Part shown: positions 35,208-43,654 of the stretch, in pieces
Layout: the number at the start of each line of letters is the position of its first letter
Numbering within the stretch: position 1 is the first letter of the stretch
From: an uncultured Christensenella sp.
GTDB lineage: Bacteria > Bacillota > Clostridia > Christensenellales > CAG-917
Reading direction: 5' to 3'
Length of the DNA stretch: 64,000 bases
Assembly (NCBI GenBank): GCA_910578325.1
Contig: CAJTQT010000001.1
Span: 1-64,000, forward strand
Made by a program: the position numbers and the translations under genes
Notes under the pieces: generated by a model
What the model was told of the DNA's origin: nothing
Database searches by the model: none
What the model saw: the letters and a program-made list of their open reading frames with translations, nothing else

Positions 35208-36212
35208 ATGAAAACCGATTATAAAATTCTTACACTCTGCGACGGAGCCGCGTCGGCGGAAACGATAGACTGCGCTAAACGTATACTCTGCTCCGTTGCG
35301 GCAAAGTCGCACGCAGAATTCACATTTGACGACTGCTCCCTGTCCGACATCTGCACGGAATCGGAAACGGACGCGCTCGAAAAAGCCAAACGCGCGCACG
35401 CCGTTTTATACGCGGCAACCGACGATTCGCGCCAAAAAACGGCGTTGACACTGCTACGCAAATCCTTAGGTCTTTATGCCGAAACCCGCCGATATAATTC
35501 CGCAGTCGCAACGTCAACGTATTCCGCATCGAATGCCGATTCTAAAAAAGAATTCGATTTTATCACGGTATGCGACGCCGCGAGCGGAATCTGTTTCGGG
35601 GAACAGGGATATTCAAACAATCCCTCTTTCGGGCGGGAAGCGTATGACGTAGAAAGATACAGCGAACTCGAAATCGAACGCGTCGCACGCGTCGCATACG
35701 AACTTGCAGACCGCCGCCATAGAATTCTGACGCTTGCCGATAAAGCGGATTCGATGACGACCTCCAAACTGTGGCGCAAAATCGTCACGGATATAAACGA
35801 AGACTATCCTTACGTGCGCGTAGACGCTTTATCAACAGGCGAAGCGGCGGCAAAAATAGTTTCGGAGCCCTACTCGCAGGACGTAATTCTGACGTCGAAT
35901 CTTTTCGGGAGCATTCTGAACGGAATGTGCTCGGCGCTTGCCGATTCAGACAGCGTCGCTCAATCGTCTTTCGGAGAAACGGCGCTCGGAATTTACGGAG
36001 TGCAAACCGAGGGCGGCTCTATCTATAACAACGGAGAAACTAATCCCTGCGGAATGATACTCGCCTGCGCGGATATGCTTAAAAACTCCTTCGACTTACA
36101 AACCGAAGCCGATATAATTGAAAAAGCGACAATCCGAACTATGTCGCAAATAAGGTCTTCCGGCAGTCTCCCGACAGCAGCGGTTTTGGAAGAAATCATA
36201 AAAGAGTTGTAA
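35208..36212 (+). CDS. Divergent 3-isopropylmalate dehydrogenase-like protein lacking metal ligands
   Basis: 334 aa, aligned through its length to LeuB. Retained: LRKSLGLYAETR (two substrate Arg, R84 and R94), VERYSELEIERVARVAYE with catalytic Tyr151, and ADKA with catalytic Lys179. Lost: the Asp of VDxMAMHLV is Gly211; the two Asp of FGDILSD are Ser235 and Gly239 (FGSILNG); the third substrate Arg (VRExTGG) is Cys122; the NAD motif HGSAPDIAGK is YGVQTEGGSIYNN; and N-terminal GDGIGPE is CDGAASAET. Family chemistry needs Mg/Mn held by those Asp, so ordinary dehydrogenase activity is unlikely. It shares the leuA-cimA transcript. Confidence 0.8.
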   Translation: MKTDYKILTLCDGAASAETIDCAKRILCSVAAKSHAEFTFDDCSLSDICTESETDALEKAKRAHAVLYAATDDSRQKTALTLLRKSLGLYAETRRYNSAVATSTYSASNADSKKEFDFITVCDAASGICFGEQGYSNNPSFGREAYDVERYSELEIERVARVAYELADRRHRILTLADKADSMTTSKLWRKIVTDINEDYPYVRVDALSTGEAAAKIVSEPYSQDVILTSNLFGSILNGMCSALADSDSVAQSSFGETALGIYGVQTEGGSIYNNGETNPCGMILACADMLKNSFDLQTEADIIEKATIRTMSQIRSSGSLPTAAVLEEIIKEL

Positions 36213-36233
36213 AACACAACTCTATAATAATGA

Positions 36234-36261
36234 TTAAAAGCACGCAACTGCGTGCTTTTAA
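36234..36261. terminator. Bidirectional terminator between leuB-like and acpP
   Basis: A 13-bp perfect inverted repeat TTAAAAGCACGCA/TGCGTGCTTTTAA with a minimal loop, between the convergent leuB-like gene (plus) and acpP (minus). A/T-runs on both flanks let it serve both strands. Confidence 0.85.
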
Positions 36262-36315
36262 ATTCCCCGCGAAAATCCGCGGCAAATAAAAGTTGTTATT
36301 TAACTCGAATACAAA

Positions 36316-36546
36316 TCATTTCGTTCTGGCTTCTATATAATCCGCCACGCTTTGCACTGTGGAAAATTTAAGCATATCTTCGTCGTCGATAACAAGTCCC
36401 CACTCCTCTTCGACGGTCATAAGCATTTCCACAATATCGAGACTGTCCGCGCCGATATCTTCTTTGATTCTGCTATCCGCCTTTACCTCGCATTCTTCAA
36501 TGCACATCTGCTCGGCAATAAGTTGCCTGACTCTGTCTAAAACCAT
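36316..36546 (-). CDS. acpP: Acyl carrier protein
   Basis: 76 aa with the phosphopantetheine attachment site GADSLDIVEM (Ser in DSL). Acidic four-helix ACP pattern throughout. Carries acyl intermediates after modification by a PPTase; one is encoded just upstream (36636-37121) in the same operon. No fatty acid synthase genes are nearby, so it may serve fatty acid synthesis encoded elsewhere or another acyl pathway. RBS AGAGGTGA before the ATG. Confidence 0.93.
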   Translation of the reverse strand: MVLDRVRQLIAEQMCIEECEVKADSRIKEDIGADSLDIVEMLMTVEEEWGLVIDDEDMLKFSTVQSVADYIEARTK

Positions 36547-36635
36547 AACTCACCTCTGAATTTTTTTCTTGCCGCCACCGAGCGGACATTGCCCCTCTGT
36601 GCGGGAATATTATTATACCGCCTCTTTGCGCGTCA

Positions 36636-37121
36636 TCAAATTACGTCCGCACTGTTTATGTCGTACGCTCTGATATTCTGCTCCTCCGCGCAAACGCAGG
36701 CGTGATAATCTCCGTATACAGGAAAGTGTTCGAAATGCGCGTCCTTAGGTATCTCGCACCTAAGCGCACCCAGTCCTTCACCCGTAAATTTAAGATAACT
36801 CTCTCTTTCCGTCCACTTCTCGAAAAACTCTTCCTCGTCCTGCGCTTCGATAAAACCGAATTTAGCAAAGTCTATTGGACGCACCTTTTCGATATCCACC
36901 CCTATCGGCGAGTGGGATATGCCGAGCATAACCGCGCCGTAAGAATGCGACAGATTGAAATATACCGAATCCGTATCCAGACGGGGCTTTTGTCCCTCTT
37001 CCCGAATCACGCTTACTTTTTTAGGCAGGTCTTCGTCGCCGATAATATCGCGATAGTAGTTATAACAATATCCGACAAACTTATCGCTGTCAACCTCGCC
37101 TCTGGTAAAAAACAGTATCAT
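36636..37121 (-). CDS. 4'-phosphopantetheinyl transferase superfamily protein (Sfp type, short)
   Basis: 161 aa, shorter than Sfp (about 224). Motifs: FNLSHSYGAVMLGIS, IGVDIEKVRPID (metal-binding Asp and Glu) and WTERESYLKFTGEGL (the WxxKExxxK-like motif with Glu/Arg variants). Transfers phosphopantetheine from CoA to a carrier protein serine, most likely the ACP encoded 89 bases downstream. It is preceded by malQ with a two-base gap, so it is in the coaX-hom-malQ-PPTase-acpP group. Confidence 0.85.
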   Translation of the reverse strand: MILFFTRGEVDSDKFVGYCYNYYRDIIGDEDLPKKVSVIREEGQKPRLDTDSVYFNLSHSYGAVMLGISHSPIGVDIEKVRPIDFAKFGFIEAQDEEEFFEKWTERESYLKFTGEGLGALRCEIPKDAHFEHFPVYGDYHACVCAEEQNIRAYDINSADVI

Positions 37122-37123
37122 CG

Positions 37124-38647
37124 TTATCTCATTCTCCCGTACGTGCTGTTGAGGTCGAGGAAGTAGTTTCTGTCAACGGTTGTCATAAGATGATACGGCA
37201 ATCTGTACGTCCAGTTGCCCTCCGCAACGCCCGGAATATTCATTCTGGTATCGCCGCCGTAGCCGAGCAAGTCCTGATAAGGTATCACGGCAAGCGTTGA
37301 CGACGACATCATTATCGTCTTAACAATCGCCTTTGTAGAACCGCATTCGGGACCGCCGGCTCCCCAGCCTGCGCCCTTGAATCCGCAGTATTTGAGAACG
37401 TAATCCCTTGCGCCCTCGTTGAGTTCATACAGCCAACCGAGCGTAGTGTTGTTGTCGTGCGTACCCGTATACGCAACAGTGTTAACGTCATAGCGGTACG
37501 GAAGATGCGCGCTCGGAGTACCGTCGAAGCCGAACTGAAATACTCGCATAGTCGGTATGCCGGTAGAGTCGATATACTCTCTGCACTCCGCGTCGATGAG
37601 CCCGAGGTCCTCCGCAATAAAGAGCGCGTCTTTGTTGTCCGCATAAACCAAATCGAGAAGGCTGTCGGCAGGTCCCTTTTCCCAGTGCCCGTTTTCTGCC
37701 GTATTGTAGTCTCTGGCAGGAATTGAGAAATAATTGTAGAACGCGCGGAAATGGTCTAATCTTAGCGCGTCGTACATTTTCAGACAGTGGGAGATTCGGT
37801 TGCGCCACCAGCGATAACCGTCTTTTTTCATATTTCCGAAATTGTACAGACAGTTTCCCCACACCTGACCCGTCTTTGAAAACGCGTCCGGCGGAACTCC
37901 CGCTATCGCCTTTGGCAACAGATTTTCATCAAGTTCGAAAGCCTCGGGATGCGCCCATACGTCCACGCTGTCGGTTGCGACGTAGAATGGTAAATCTCCT
38001 ATAATTTTTATGCCGCGGGTATTAACCCGTTCTTTAAGGGCGTTCCACTCCCTGAAAAATTCAAACTGTTCGAACACATAAAAATCGATATCGCTTTTAT
38101 ACTCTTCACGCGCTTTACGCATTGCCTCGGGACGGCGGAATTTAAGCCCGTCTTCCCACTTCCACCAGGATGTAGACCGCTCGTCGGCAAGAGCCATAAA
38201 CAGCGCGTAGTCTTCAATCCATTGCGATTGTTCTTTGCGGAAATCTGCAATCTTTTGCGCAATTTCAGGGTTTATACGTTCAAACGCAATACGTAAAAAC
38301 CTTTCCGTGTTAAGTCTGGCAAAATCGTAATCTGTGCGGTACGGCTCCCCGTGATACTTTGAAGCGTTTACTTCATCGCTTGTAAGCAGACCGATTTTTT
38401 CAAGTTCGGCAGGACAAATATACAGCCTGTTACCCGCATAAGTTGACAGCCCCGAATACGGAGAATTCCCGCATCCTATGGTAGTGATCGGCAGTATCTG
38501 CCACCATCCGAACCCCATATCCGCCGCCATATCCGCAAACGCATCCGCGTCCGCAGAAAAGCAACCGATCCCGTACTCTCCGGATAACGACGACACGTTT
38601 AGCAGTATCCCAGACGCTCTGTCGAATTTTCTGAACTTCTTTTGCAT
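37124..38647 (-). CDS. malQ: 4-alpha-glucanotransferase (amylomaltase)
   Basis: 507 aa GH77 enzyme that disproportionates malto-oligosaccharides. SGILLNVSSLSGEYGIG, WWQILPI, GNSPYSGLSTYAGN, IIGDLPFYVATDSVDVWAHPE, ALRLDHFRAFYNYF (catalytic Asp in RLDHFR), IAEDLGLI (acid/base Glu) and TGTHDNNTTLGW (third carboxylate) are all present. Involved in glycogen or maltodextrin turnover. It begins one base after the hom stop, and its operon neighbours have unrelated functions. Confidence 0.95.
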   Translation of the reverse strand: MQKKFRKFDRASGILLNVSSLSGEYGIGCFSADADAFADMAADMGFGWWQILPITTIGCGNSPYSGLSTYAGNRLYICPAELEKIGLLTSDEVNASKYHGEPYRTDYDFARLNTERFLRIAFERINPEIAQKIADFRKEQSQWIEDYALFMALADERSTSWWKWEDGLKFRRPEAMRKAREEYKSDIDFYVFEQFEFFREWNALKERVNTRGIKIIGDLPFYVATDSVDVWAHPEAFELDENLLPKAIAGVPPDAFSKTGQVWGNCLYNFGNMKKDGYRWWRNRISHCLKMYDALRLDHFRAFYNYFSIPARDYNTAENGHWEKGPADSLLDLVYADNKDALFIAEDLGLIDAECREYIDSTGIPTMRVFQFGFDGTPSAHLPYRYDVNTVAYTGTHDNNTTLGWLYELNEGARDYVLKYCGFKGAGWGAGGPECGSTKAIVKTIMMSSSTLAVIPYQDLLGYGGDTRMNIPGVAEGNWTYRLPYHLMTTVDRNYFLDLNSTYGRMR

Positions 38648-38648
38648 A

Positions 38649-39914
38649 TTATTCCTCTATTCTTATGATTGCGGCGACGCGGTCTACTCCCGAAAGTTGT
38701 TCGGCTTCGCCTATTGCTTTGCGTACAACGCTTTCCTTGACTTCGTGTGTGACGAACACGAGAGTGTCCTCGCTCTTTTGCAATACGCTTTTGAGCGACA
38801 CGTTGTTTTTTCTCATCGCTCCCGCTACTTTTTCAAGCGTTCCGCAATCCGATTTCACGTCGAAACGCAGATAGTATTCAGAAGAAAAATCCTCCGTAAA
38901 TTCTGCCGGTTCACCGTCGGTTTCAAAATCAAACCGTCTGTGCTCGCACTGTCTTGCGGCAAATACGATATCGCTGACTATCGCGCTTCCCGTAGGCAAC
39001 GCCCCCGCACCTCTGCCGTAAAACATAACGTCGTCCACACTGTCGCCCTGCAAAAACAACGCGTTGAACGAGCCTTTAACAAACGACAGCGGATGAGAAT
39101 CCGGCAGGAATGCGGGATGTACTCTCGCCTCGATTTTGCCGTCCCTGAGTTTGGATACGGCAAGCAGTTTAAGCGTATATCCCAGTTCCTTTCCGTACGC
39201 TATATCCTTGACGTCAACGTCCTTGATGCCTTCGCGATATATTCTGTCGACAGGCACCCGCCTGCGATATGCGAGCGAACTGAGAATGCTGTTTTTATAC
39301 GTCGCGTCGTATCCCTCTACGTCTGCCGTCGGATCAGCCTCGGCGTAACCGAGTTTCTGCGCCTCTTTAAGACAGGTTGCATAATCCGCGCCTTCGTCGC
39401 TCATTTTTGTGAGAATATAATTAGTAGTTCCGTTGACAATGCCTTTCAACGATAAAACGCGGTTTGCCTGCATACTGTCGGTAATCGCCCTTATGACGGG
39501 CACTCCGCCCACGCAACTGGCCTCGAAATACAGTCCGCCGCCGCCTTGTTTTGCGGCTTGTTCGAGTTCGCTCCAACATTTGGAAAACATTTCTTTGTTT
39601 GCAGTGACGATACTTTTGCCAGCAAGAAGAGCCTTGATAAGAAAAGTCTTCGCAGGTTCGACCCCGCCGAAAAACTCGGCTACTATATCGACTTTCGGAT
39701 TGTTTATGATTTCATCGATGCCGCCCGCAACAAGAGCCCCGTCTATGCCGAGTTCCCGTACTCTGTCCGCATTTCGTTCGAGCACGCTCACGACCTGAAT
39801 ATCGACTCCGTCGTTGCGCATTATCATCTCGCGCTTATCACGCAATATTTGATACGTTCCGCCGCCCACGACTCCCAGTCCGAGCAACGCTACGCCCGCT
39901 TTTTTTATTTGCAT
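38649..39914 (-). CDS. hom: Homoserine dehydrogenase
   Basis: 421 aa with an N-terminal NAD(P)-binding GLGVVGGGTYQIL, the NKEMFSK substrate-binding Lys region, GGVPVIRAI, GIVNGTTNYIL, and the DVEGYDATYK catalytic area; a C-terminal ACT domain (about 345-421, YYLRFDVKSDCGTLEKVAGAM) suggests threonine feedback. Reduces aspartate semialdehyde to homoserine for threonine and methionine. Follows coaX by 25 bases; RBS GGGAG. Confidence 0.95.
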   Translation of the reverse strand: MQIKKAGVALLGLGVVGGGTYQILRDKREMIMRNDGVDIQVVSVLERNADRVRELGIDGALVAGGIDEIINNPKVDIVAEFFGGVEPAKTFLIKALLAGKSIVTANKEMFSKCWSELEQAAKQGGGGLYFEASCVGGVPVIRAITDSMQANRVLSLKGIVNGTTNYILTKMSDEGADYATCLKEAQKLGYAEADPTADVEGYDATYKNSILSSLAYRRRVPVDRIYREGIKDVDVKDIAYGKELGYTLKLLAVSKLRDGKIEARVHPAFLPDSHPLSFVKGSFNALFLQGDSVDDVMFYGRGAGALPTGSAIVSDIVFAARQCEHRRFDFETDGEPAEFTEDFSSEYYLRFDVKSDCGTLEKVAGAMRKNNVSLKSVLQKSEDTLVFVTHEVKESVVRKAIGEAEQLSGVDRVAAIIRIEE

Positions 39915-39939
39915 ATTATCTCCCTTGTGCGCGATGCCT

Positions 39940-40710
39940 TCATTTGTTCGCGTCGTATATAAATCTCAGTCCTTTGAGCGCGAGCGCCCTGTCCACGACG
40001 TCGAACAATTTAGGCTCCGTCGCCGCGACAATTTCGCTCAGTCCGCCAGTGGCAATCACTTTCGCGCCGCTCATACGCGGCAGTTGTTTATACTTTTCCA
40101 CCATATATTTTACGAGTCCGCTATAACCGAATATGATCCCGCTCTGCATACATGCCCGCGTATTCGTTCCGACAACGTCCTCCGGCGGAGTAAGTTCGAT
40201 ACGCGGAAGTTTTGCCGTCGAAGTTACAAGCGATTCGGTTGCAGTCATAATGCCGGGTGCAATCGCGCCGCCTATAAATTCGCCGTTTCCCGTAACCAGA
40301 TTGAACGTAGTTGCCGAGCCGAAATCTATCTCTATGACAGGGCCTCCGTAAAAGTGATACGCGGCGGCCGCGCCGACGATTCTGTCCGCCCCGAGTTCGG
40401 AAGGATGATCGTATCCGAGCGTGATGCCCGTGTTGAGCGTATGCGTCACGCAGAGCGGTTTTCTGCCTATGTAATACTGGCACATATGCTCTATTGTATA
40501 GTTGAGCGCAGGCGCAACAGACGACAGCACCGCGTCGGTTATATCCTCGAACTTCGCGCCTCTCTGTTTGAGCAAATCGTAGAGAACCATTCCGTATTCG
40601 TCGGCAGTACGGTACGCTTTTGTAGACATACGCCAGGACGCGACGACCTTATCATTGTCAAACACGCCGATTTTCACGTTTGTATTTCCGATATCCATAG
40701 CAAGCAACAT
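39940..40710 (-). CDS. coaX: Type III pantothenate kinase
   Basis: 256 aa. First step of CoA synthesis, potassium-dependent and not inhibited by CoA. Acetate/sugar-kinase fold motifs: AMDIGNTNVKIGVFD, YDHPSELGADRIVGAAAAYH, VIEIDFGSATTFNLVT, GGAIAPGI. Start placed at the ATG at 40710, preceded by AGGAGAAAC; the in-frame extension to 40737 has no site. First gene of a run that ends with a PPTase and an ACP, so CoA synthesis and its use for carrier-protein modification are on one transcript. Confidence 0.93.
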   Translation of the reverse strand: MLLAMDIGNTNVKIGVFDNDKVVASWRMSTKAYRTADEYGMVLYDLLKQRGAKFEDITDAVLSSVAPALNYTIEHMCQYYIGRKPLCVTHTLNTGITLGYDHPSELGADRIVGAAAAYHFYGGPVIEIDFGSATTFNLVTGNGEFIGGAIAPGIMTATESLVTSTAKLPRIELTPPEDVVGTNTRACMQSGIIFGYSGLVKYMVEKYKQLPRMSGAKVIATGGLSEIVAATEPKLFDVVDRALALKGLRFIYDANK

Positions 40711-40800
40711 AAGTTTCTCCTGCGCGCGTAGGCGCATATTATACAGATAAAATTAGTATATCAAAAATATTCTCTTTTATCAAGCGCGTATTTGACTGAA

Positions 40801-41265
40801 TCAGTTGTTCATCGCAATGCTCATAATGCATAAAAAACAGTATACGTAAAACAAAAACGCCGGCAGGAATTCTACGGCAATTTTGACGTCTTTGAGCAGA
40901 AACCGCACAAAAAGCGTGTACGCCATTGCCAGCGACAGCGTGATAAACACAAGCCCCGCGATTATGTTTTTAAAGTAGAAGAAACTCATTACGAACATCA
41001 CGCTGCAAAAGCCCAGTATCGCAAAAAATATCATCGACGGAAATATGTGTTTAAACTCCACGAGTCTGCTTATTGCCAGAATAGATGAAAGATAACTCGC
41101 CGCTACGAATACGGTAAACCAGCCGCCGCTCACTAAAAATATCGGTTTGTTGAGTTCGACGTACCACTTTAAGTCGAGTTTGAAGAAATAGGAACACAGT
41201 CCCGCAACTATCAAAGTGCAGAACAAAGCCGCCACTATTCCCAACATACGTTTCAAGTACTCCAC
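40801..41265 (-). CDS. TspO/MBR-like membrane protein
   Basis: 154 aa with five predicted membrane helices. DLKWYVELNKPIFLVSGGWFTVFVAASYLSS matches the WYxxLxKPxxxPPxxxFxxxW pattern of TspO (tryptophan-rich sensory protein), though the double Pro is replaced and the family's aromatic content is reduced. TspO proteins bind porphyrins and sterols; the role here is unknown. Monocistronic, divergent from the Cys-rich peptide gene. Confidence 0.65.
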   Translation of the reverse strand: MEYLKRMLGIVAALFCTLIVAGLCSYFFKLDLKWYVELNKPIFLVSGGWFTVFVAASYLSSILAISRLVEFKHIFPSMIFFAILGFCSVMFVMSFFYFKNIIAGLVFITLSLAMAYTLFVRFLLKDVKIAVEFLPAFLFYVYCFLCIMSIAMNN

Positions 41266-41370
41266 GCAATAATATATTGAAGATTATTATTTTCAATGCT
41301 TAGGAACACATTTTTTTAAATAAGCGTAAGGTAATGTAGGAGAAATCCAAAAAACTCGGAGGTACATACT

Positions 41371-41580
41371 ATGAACTTTTTTGCAAACGGTGGCTCAAAC
41401 GGTTGTGGTTGTGGTTGCAATTGCTGCGACCTGATTCTTCTTATGCTCATACTCAACAGTTGCGGATGCGGCTGCGGATGCGGCAACACGGGATGCGGCG
41501 GCTGCACCAACAGTTGCGACCTCGTATGGCTTATCCTCATTCTGTCCTGCGTATGCGGCAATAACTGCTGCTGCAAGTAA
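41371..41580 (+). CDS. Small cysteine/glycine-rich peptide with an internal duplication
   Basis: 69 aa with 17 Cys. Two similar units: CGCGCNCCDLILLMLILNSC and CGGCTNSCDLVWLILILSC, each a Cys/Gly cluster, then CDL, a 7-8 residue aliphatic stretch and another Cys cluster. The hydrophobic runs are too short for ordinary membrane helices. GGAGG lies eight bases before the ATG, which supports it as a real gene, and a stem-loop follows. No signal peptide. Could be a metal-binding, disulfide-rich or spore-coat-like protein; I do not recognise a named family. Confidence 0.75.
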   Translation: MNFFANGGSNGCGCGCNCCDLILLMLILNSCGCGCGCGNTGCGGCTNSCDLVWLILILSCVCGNNCCCK

Positions 41581-41592
41581 GGAATCCTTACA

Positions 41593-41613
41593 CCCGCAAA
41601 ATAGTTTTGCGGG
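41593..41613 (+). terminator. Stem-loop after the Cys-rich peptide gene
   Basis: CCCGCAAAA and TTTTGCGGG with loop TAG, 13 bases after the stop. There is no T-run after it, so it may protect the 3' end rather than terminate. Confidence 0.5.
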
Positions 41614-41703
41614 CCCTTGCGGAACGCAGTACACCCCGACGGACGGGAGTGTAAACAAGAATGAAGTGCGTATGTTCGCCCTGCCGCGAACACGCGAGGG
41701 ACG

Positions 41704-41730
41704 GAAAGCGGGAAGCGATTCCCGCTTTTC
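41704..41730 (+). terminator. Terminator upstream of glyS
   Basis: AAAGCGGGAA (41705-41714) and TTCCCGCTTT (41719-41728) with loop GCGA. Probably ends the Cys-rich peptide transcript. The interval 41581-41957 otherwise holds the glyS promoter and leader; no other gene is supported. Confidence 0.7.
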
Positions 41731-41799
41731 GCTTCGTCGCGCTACATTATATGCACTGAAAACCCGAAATGATATTCGCCGCATAATAATGCGAAGTAT

Positions 41800-41828
41800 T
41801 TGACTTTATAAGAGTTTTTATTTATTAT
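41800..41828 (+). promoter_or_regulatory. Sigma-A type promoter of glyS
   Basis: TTGACT (41800-41805), 17-base spacer, TATTAT (41823-41828). The ~120-base leader contains a 7-bp GGTACGC/GCGTGCC hairpin but no T-box sequence (no GGGTGGNACCGCG antiterminator element). Confidence 0.65.
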
Positions 41829-41957
41829 CATAATTACAATAAGGTACGCATTCCGGCGTGCCGACATCGTCGCATTGAAACGGTTAGCGTCAAATAATTG
41901 CTATAAGGTAAATACAAGACGCGTCCGATTCAAACGCGCGAAGTGTGGAGGTATAAT

Positions 41958-43343
41958 ATGGCACAACTTACAATGGAAAAGATTGTCGCGCTTGCAAAAA
42001 ACCGCGGCTTTGTCTATCCCGGCAGCGAAATTTACGGCGGACTGTCCAACTCGTGGGATTTCGGTCCTCTCGGCGTCGCGCTCAAAAACAACATCAAACA
42101 AGCCTGGTGGAAAAAATTCGTCGTCGAAAATCCTCACACAGTGGGTATCGACAGCGCGATTCTTATGAATCCGACTACCTGGCAGGCTTCCGGACATATC
42201 GGAGGATTCTCCGACCCGCTTATGGACTGCAAAAGTTGTAAATCCCGTCACCGCGCAGACAACCTCATCGAAGACTATATGGCAAAGCACGGCATCGAGG
42301 GCAACATCGCAGGCTGGACCAACGAACAAATGGAACAGTACATCGCAGAAAATAAAATTCCCTGCCCCGTATGCGGCAACAGCGATTTTACCGGCGTAAG
42401 AAAATTCAACCTTATGTTCAAGACCTTTATCGGCGTAACGGAGGACAGCACTTCAACCGTATATCTCCGTCCCGAAACCGCGCAGGGCATTTTCGTGAAC
42501 TTCAAAAACGTTCAGCGCACTACGCGCAAAAAGATACCTTTCGGAATAGGTCAGATAGGAAAGAGTTTCCGCAACGAAATCACGCCCGGGAACTTCATCT
42601 TCCGTATAAGAGAATTCGAACAAATGGAAATGGAATTCTTCTGCAAACCCGACACCGATCTCGAATGGTTTGCATACTGGAAAAACTTCTGCCATCAGTG
42701 GTTGCTCGGTCTGGGTATGCGCGAAGAGAATCTCCGTCTGCGCGATCACGACGCGGAGGAACTCTGCTTCTATTCAAAAGCAACAACCGACTTCGAATAT
42801 AAATTCCCCTTCGGATGGGGCGAACTGTGGGGCGTTGCCGACCGTACCGATTACGACCTTAATCAGCATATCAAGACGAGCGGCAAAGATTTGAGTTATG
42901 TAGACCCTGTCACAAACGAAAAATACGTACCCTACGTTGTCGAGCCGTCGCTCGGCGCGGACCGTGCGTTCCTCGCGTTCCTCTGCGACGCATACGACGA
43001 AGAACAGGTCGGCGAAAACGATACGCGAGTCGTGCTTCACTTCCACCCCGCGCTCGCACCCGTCAAAGTTGCAGTACTTCCGCTTCAAAAGCAACTCAAT
43101 GAAAAAGCGGAATCTCTGTACGTCGAACTCTCCAAACACTTTGCCTGCGATTTCGACACGTCCGCGTCAATCGGCAAACGTTATCGCAGACAGGACGAGA
43201 TAGGAACTCCGTACTGCGTAACGGTTGACTTCGAATCCCTCGAAGACGAGTGTGTAACCGTGCGCGAGCGCGACACGATGGCGCAAGTCCGCCTGCCTAT
43301 CGAAGATTTGGTGAAATACTTCGAAGACAAAATGGAATATTGA
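41958..43343 (+). CDS. glyS: Glycyl-tRNA synthetase (alpha2 type)
   Basis: 461 aa class II synthetase that charges tRNA-Gly. Segments GFVYPGSEIYGGLSNSWDFGPLGVALKNN, GHIGGFSDPL, YLRPETAQGIFVNF and FRNEITPGNFIFRIREFEQME are diagnostic; the C-terminal anticodon domain starts near LAPVKVAVLPL. Start set at the ATG at 41958 behind GGAGG; the frame's upstream ATG at 41943 overlaps that site. Its last 31 bases, including the stop, are duplicated at 45300-45330, suggesting that foreign DNA entered at the gene's 3' end. Confidence 0.96.
   Translation: MAQLTMEKIVALAKNRGFVYPGSEIYGGLSNSWDFGPLGVALKNNIKQAWWKKFVVENPHTVGIDSAILMNPTTWQASGHIGGFSDPLMDCKSCKSRHRADNLIEDYMAKHGIEGNIAGWTNEQMEQYIAENKIPCPVCGNSDFTGVRKFNLMFKTFIGVTEDSTSTVYLRPETAQGIFVNFKNVQRTTRKKIPFGIGQIGKSFRNEITPGNFIFRIREFEQMEMEFFCKPDTDLEWFAYWKNFCHQWLLGLGMREENLRLRDHDAEELCFYSKATTDFEYKFPFGWGELWGVADRTDYDLNQHIKTSGKDLSYVDPVTNEKYVPYVVEPSLGADRAFLAFLCDAYDEEQVGENDTRVVLHFHPALAPVKVAVLPLQKQLNEKAESLYVELSKHFACDFDTSASIGKRYRRQDEIGTPYCVTVDFESLEDECVTVRERDTMAQVRLPIEDLVKYFEDKMEY
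43313..43343 (+). repeat. Direct repeat copy 1 (native end of glyS)
   Basis: 31 bases starting GAAATACTTCGAAGAC and ending at the glyS TGA, encoding the last residues KYFEDKMEY. Matches 45300-45330 at 30 of 31 positions. Confidence 0.9.
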
Positions 43344-43351
43344 ATACAAAT

Positions 43352-43401
43352 TTGATTTATAAAAGAAGCGCGCATTTTTGCGTGCTTCTTTTATAAATCA
43401 A
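43352..43401. terminator. Long bidirectional terminator after glyS
   Basis: About 21 bp of stem: TTGATTTATAAAAGAAG plus CGCGCA pairs with TGCGTG plus CTTCTTTTATAAATCAA around a TTTT loop (43352-43374 with 43381-43401). It separates glyS from the convergent small genes. Confidence 0.85.
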
Positions 43402-43409
43402 CAAAATTC

Positions 43410-43622
43410 TTAATTTAAAGTTATACTTATTTTTGTATCAGGCTCATCAACCATATTCGAAATAATCAATTTATCCGAAATATCCCCCTTTTCAATATTT
43501 AATTGAATTACCTCAAGAACATAATGCTTTAAATCCATTAAATCATTTAAATACATTTTTTTTCTTAGTTTATCACTGTTCGTCTTATGAACCTTTTCAA
43601 AATTTTTTAAAACCTGCTTCAT
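43410..43622 (-). CDS. Small hypothetical protein (70 aa)
   Basis: Hydrophilic, Lys/Asp-rich, no recognised motif; predicted mainly helical N half (KQVLKNFEKVHKTNSDKLRKK) and a short strand-rich tail. AAGAAGG lies five bases before the ATG. It is 32 bases downstream of the 47-aa gene on the same strand, so they form a two-gene unit divergent from the HTH genes within the low-GC cassette. Function unknown. Confidence 0.6.
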   Translation of the reverse strand: MKQVLKNFEKVHKTNSDKLRKKMYLNDLMDLKHYVLEVIQLNIEKGDISDKLIISNMVDEPDTKISITLN

Positions 43623-43654
43623 ATTAACCTTCTTTTTATAAATTTTACATTAAA

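Noticed and set aside
41829..41957. T-box riboswitch upstream of glyS
   Set aside because: The leader is short and lacks the conserved antiterminator T-box sequence and a following terminator; only a small hairpin is present.
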